Positions 63,098 through 64,000 of a DNA stretch of 64,000 nucleotides are shown piece after piece (position 1 is the first letter of the stretch; the number at the start of each line of letters is the position of its first letter). The position numbers were made by a program, and so were the translations under genes. The notes beneath the pieces were generated by a model. It searched no databases and was not told where the DNA came from. It saw nothing but the letters and a program-made list of their open reading frames with translations. Origin of the DNA: an uncultured Pseudomonadota bacterium (GTDB lineage: Bacteria; Myxococcota_A; UBA796; GCA-2862545); contig CAJXTB010000024.1 of the NCBI GenBank assembly GCA_913061235.1, forward strand, positions 29,633 to 93,632. Direction: 5' to 3'.

Positions 63098-64000
63098 TTA
63101 CCGGCTCCGACAGCAGTAGGCGTAGCGGTGGTCGGACAAAGCGGCGCCGCCATCTTGGTTGTACCAATATCCTCCGCCGTTTGTGTTGTGGAACAGCATG
63201 ACGTCGTCTCCGTACTGGTCGGCATACCAAAAGTTCCCGCCGAACCAACCGCGCCAGCCGCGAATGGAGACGACTTCCATAGACGTGCACAGGTGACCAC
63301 CCAGTTGAGTGGCGCAGTAGTGACTGTTGATAGTGCCGTCATTCGCCGCTCGACGAGAGTCGTAAAAGCAAAGGTCTCCGTAGGTGAACCAGCCGGATGG
63401 ACAGACGACATTGCCGGCTTGGGGTGCTGCTGCGGCTGCCTCAGAGGCAGTGAAGCGAGTGTGGTGGGCGGAGGCCGACGAACGGTGGCTGCTGACCGCA
63501 CTCGTCACATACGATTGTGTAGCCATGCCATCAATGGTGCCGCATCCCCAGCTTGAACCTGTCCAGCGAGGAGCTTGACCGGTCGCACAGGAGACCGATG
63601 CAAAGGCATCGTTGTCGACGCCGTCTGCGAAGGAGGGCGGGATGGATGTCAGCGTGGTCCAGGGAACCGGCGCTTGGATGACCCCACTCTCGTTTGCGAT
63701 GAGCACACCTCCAACACGAAGCGAGGTGACATTGGCCGTTCCACCCGAAACACTGGTCGCTGTTGTGGCTTGTTCGGCAGTGACAGCGGACTGTGCGGCT
63801 CCAGCCGTGTCTGCGAATGCTGCGGTCTGGGCCGCGCCGGCCGTTTCGGCGAATCCAGCGATGGATGCGGTCTGCGCCGATTCACTGGTTTGTGCCGCGC
63901 CAGCGCGCTCTGCGAACTGCGCGGTGTCAGCAGAGATGGCAGTTTGGGCGGACTGTGCCGAGACGGCAGTTTGGGCGGACTGTGCCGAGACGGCAGTTTG
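63098..64000 (-). CDS. 3' part of an alanine-rich repeat fibre protein with a Cys-rich, lectin-like end (runs off window)
   Basis: The frame is open from the window edge to the stop at 63098, about 300 residues, with no start needed inside the window; a GTG at 63706 is internal. The first 98 residues are A-x-x-A nonapeptide repeats (QTAVSAQSA twice exactly, then variants), as in phage tail fibres and surface adhesins. Then TSLRVGGVLIANESG introduces a spacer, and the final 100 residues are Trp-, Gly- and Cys-rich (CPSGWFTYGDLCFYD, YCATQLGGHLCTSMEV, RYAYCCRSR), resembling a C-type-lectin or fibre-tip fold. Secretion cannot be judged without the N-terminus. Confidence 0.75.
   Translation of the reverse strand, partial: QTAVSAQSAQTAVSAQSAQTAISADTAQFAERAGAAQTSESAQTASIAGFAETAGAAQTAAFADTAGAAQSAVTAEQATTATSVSGGTANVTSLRVGGVLIANESGVIQAPVPWTTLTSIPPSFADGVDNDAFASVSCATGQAPRWTGSSWGCGTIDGMATQSYVTSAVSSHRSSASAHHTRFTASEAAAAAPQAGNVVCPSGWFTYGDLCFYDSRRAANDGTINSHYCATQLGGHLCTSMEVVSIRGWRGWFGGNFWYADQYGDDVMLFHNTNGGGYWYNQDGGAALSDHRYAYCCRSR
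63939..64000. repeat. 27-bp tandem repeat in the fibre gene
   Basis: Two exact 27-bp units (63939-63965 and 63966-63992, core GCAGTTTGGGCGGACTGTGC) and the start of a third reach the window edge. Each encodes one QTAVSAQSA unit, so repeat number may vary in frame. Confidence 0.85.

Overview
The window is about 64 kb of a GC-rich, densely coded bacterial chromosome with two tRNA genes and no rRNA, CRISPR array, transposase or integrase. It most likely comes from an uncultured member of the Myxococcota (the former Deltaproteobacteria). The reasons are a set of genes matching the Glt/Cgl proteins of the Myxococcus xanthus gliding machine, myxobacterial-style Ser/Thr kinases (one fused to cyclase, ATPase and TPR regions), a MYXO-CTERM-like C-terminus on a secreted carboxypeptidase, many lipoproteins, and a gram-negative envelope gene set (TonB/ExbBD, outer-membrane barrels, an LpxH-like phosphoesterase).

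Layout. 1-2403: two adjacent CDP-alcohol phosphatidyltransferase genes (minus) and nadB (plus). 2411-10398: a tightly packed minus-strand operon, read tatT-dctP-dctQM (a TRAP transporter with a TatT lipoprotein), then an alpha/beta hydrolase, pyrE, a secreted hypothetical, an M24 aminopeptidase and a zinc-ribbon membrane protein. 10548-14655: guaB (plus), then rplC and acetoacetyl-CoA synthetase (minus), with rplC standing apart from the usual S10 operon. 14793-28673: the envelope-machine region, in two minus-strand blocks separated by a clear terminator. The upstream block is two outer-membrane barrels (GltA/GltB type), gltC, gltD and gltE. The downstream block is a GltG-like protein without an FHA domain, two small CglF-like proteins, a GltG with an FHA domain, a lipoprotein carrying the same C-terminal domain, and a CglE-like barrel. 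28940-34378: exbB-exbD-tonB-TonB-dependent receptor-lipoprotein, also minus strand and directly upstream of the Glt block.

34668-49043: tRNA-Cys, an unusually long class A penicillin-binding protein, a double-domain M16 protease flanked by two G10 tracts, a small membrane ORF, tRNA-Met, a 348-bp intergenic stretch with an inverted repeat, a small barrel protein, a DUF507 protein, two lipoproteins, a MYXO-CTERM-type M14 carboxypeptidase and a divergent membrane-anchored Ser/Thr kinase. 49066-64000: housekeeping and quality control (yqgE, clpX with a good sigma-70 promoter, a J-domain protein, a PknK-like multidomain kinase, an HtrA-type protease, lon, a metallophosphoesterase, engB, rlmE), a HEAT-repeat protein and the end of an alanine-rich surface-fibre protein that runs off the window.

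The most interesting system is the Glt-type trans-envelope assembly. It has the M. xanthus outer-membrane and periplasmic parts and duplicated inner-membrane GltG parts, and lies next to a TolQR/ExbBD-type proton-driven motor pair. Homologues of GltF, GltH, GltI and GltJ are not visible here. Whether it drives motility or another envelope transport task cannot be decided from sequence. All calls rest on reading the sequence and on family knowledge; no database search was run.
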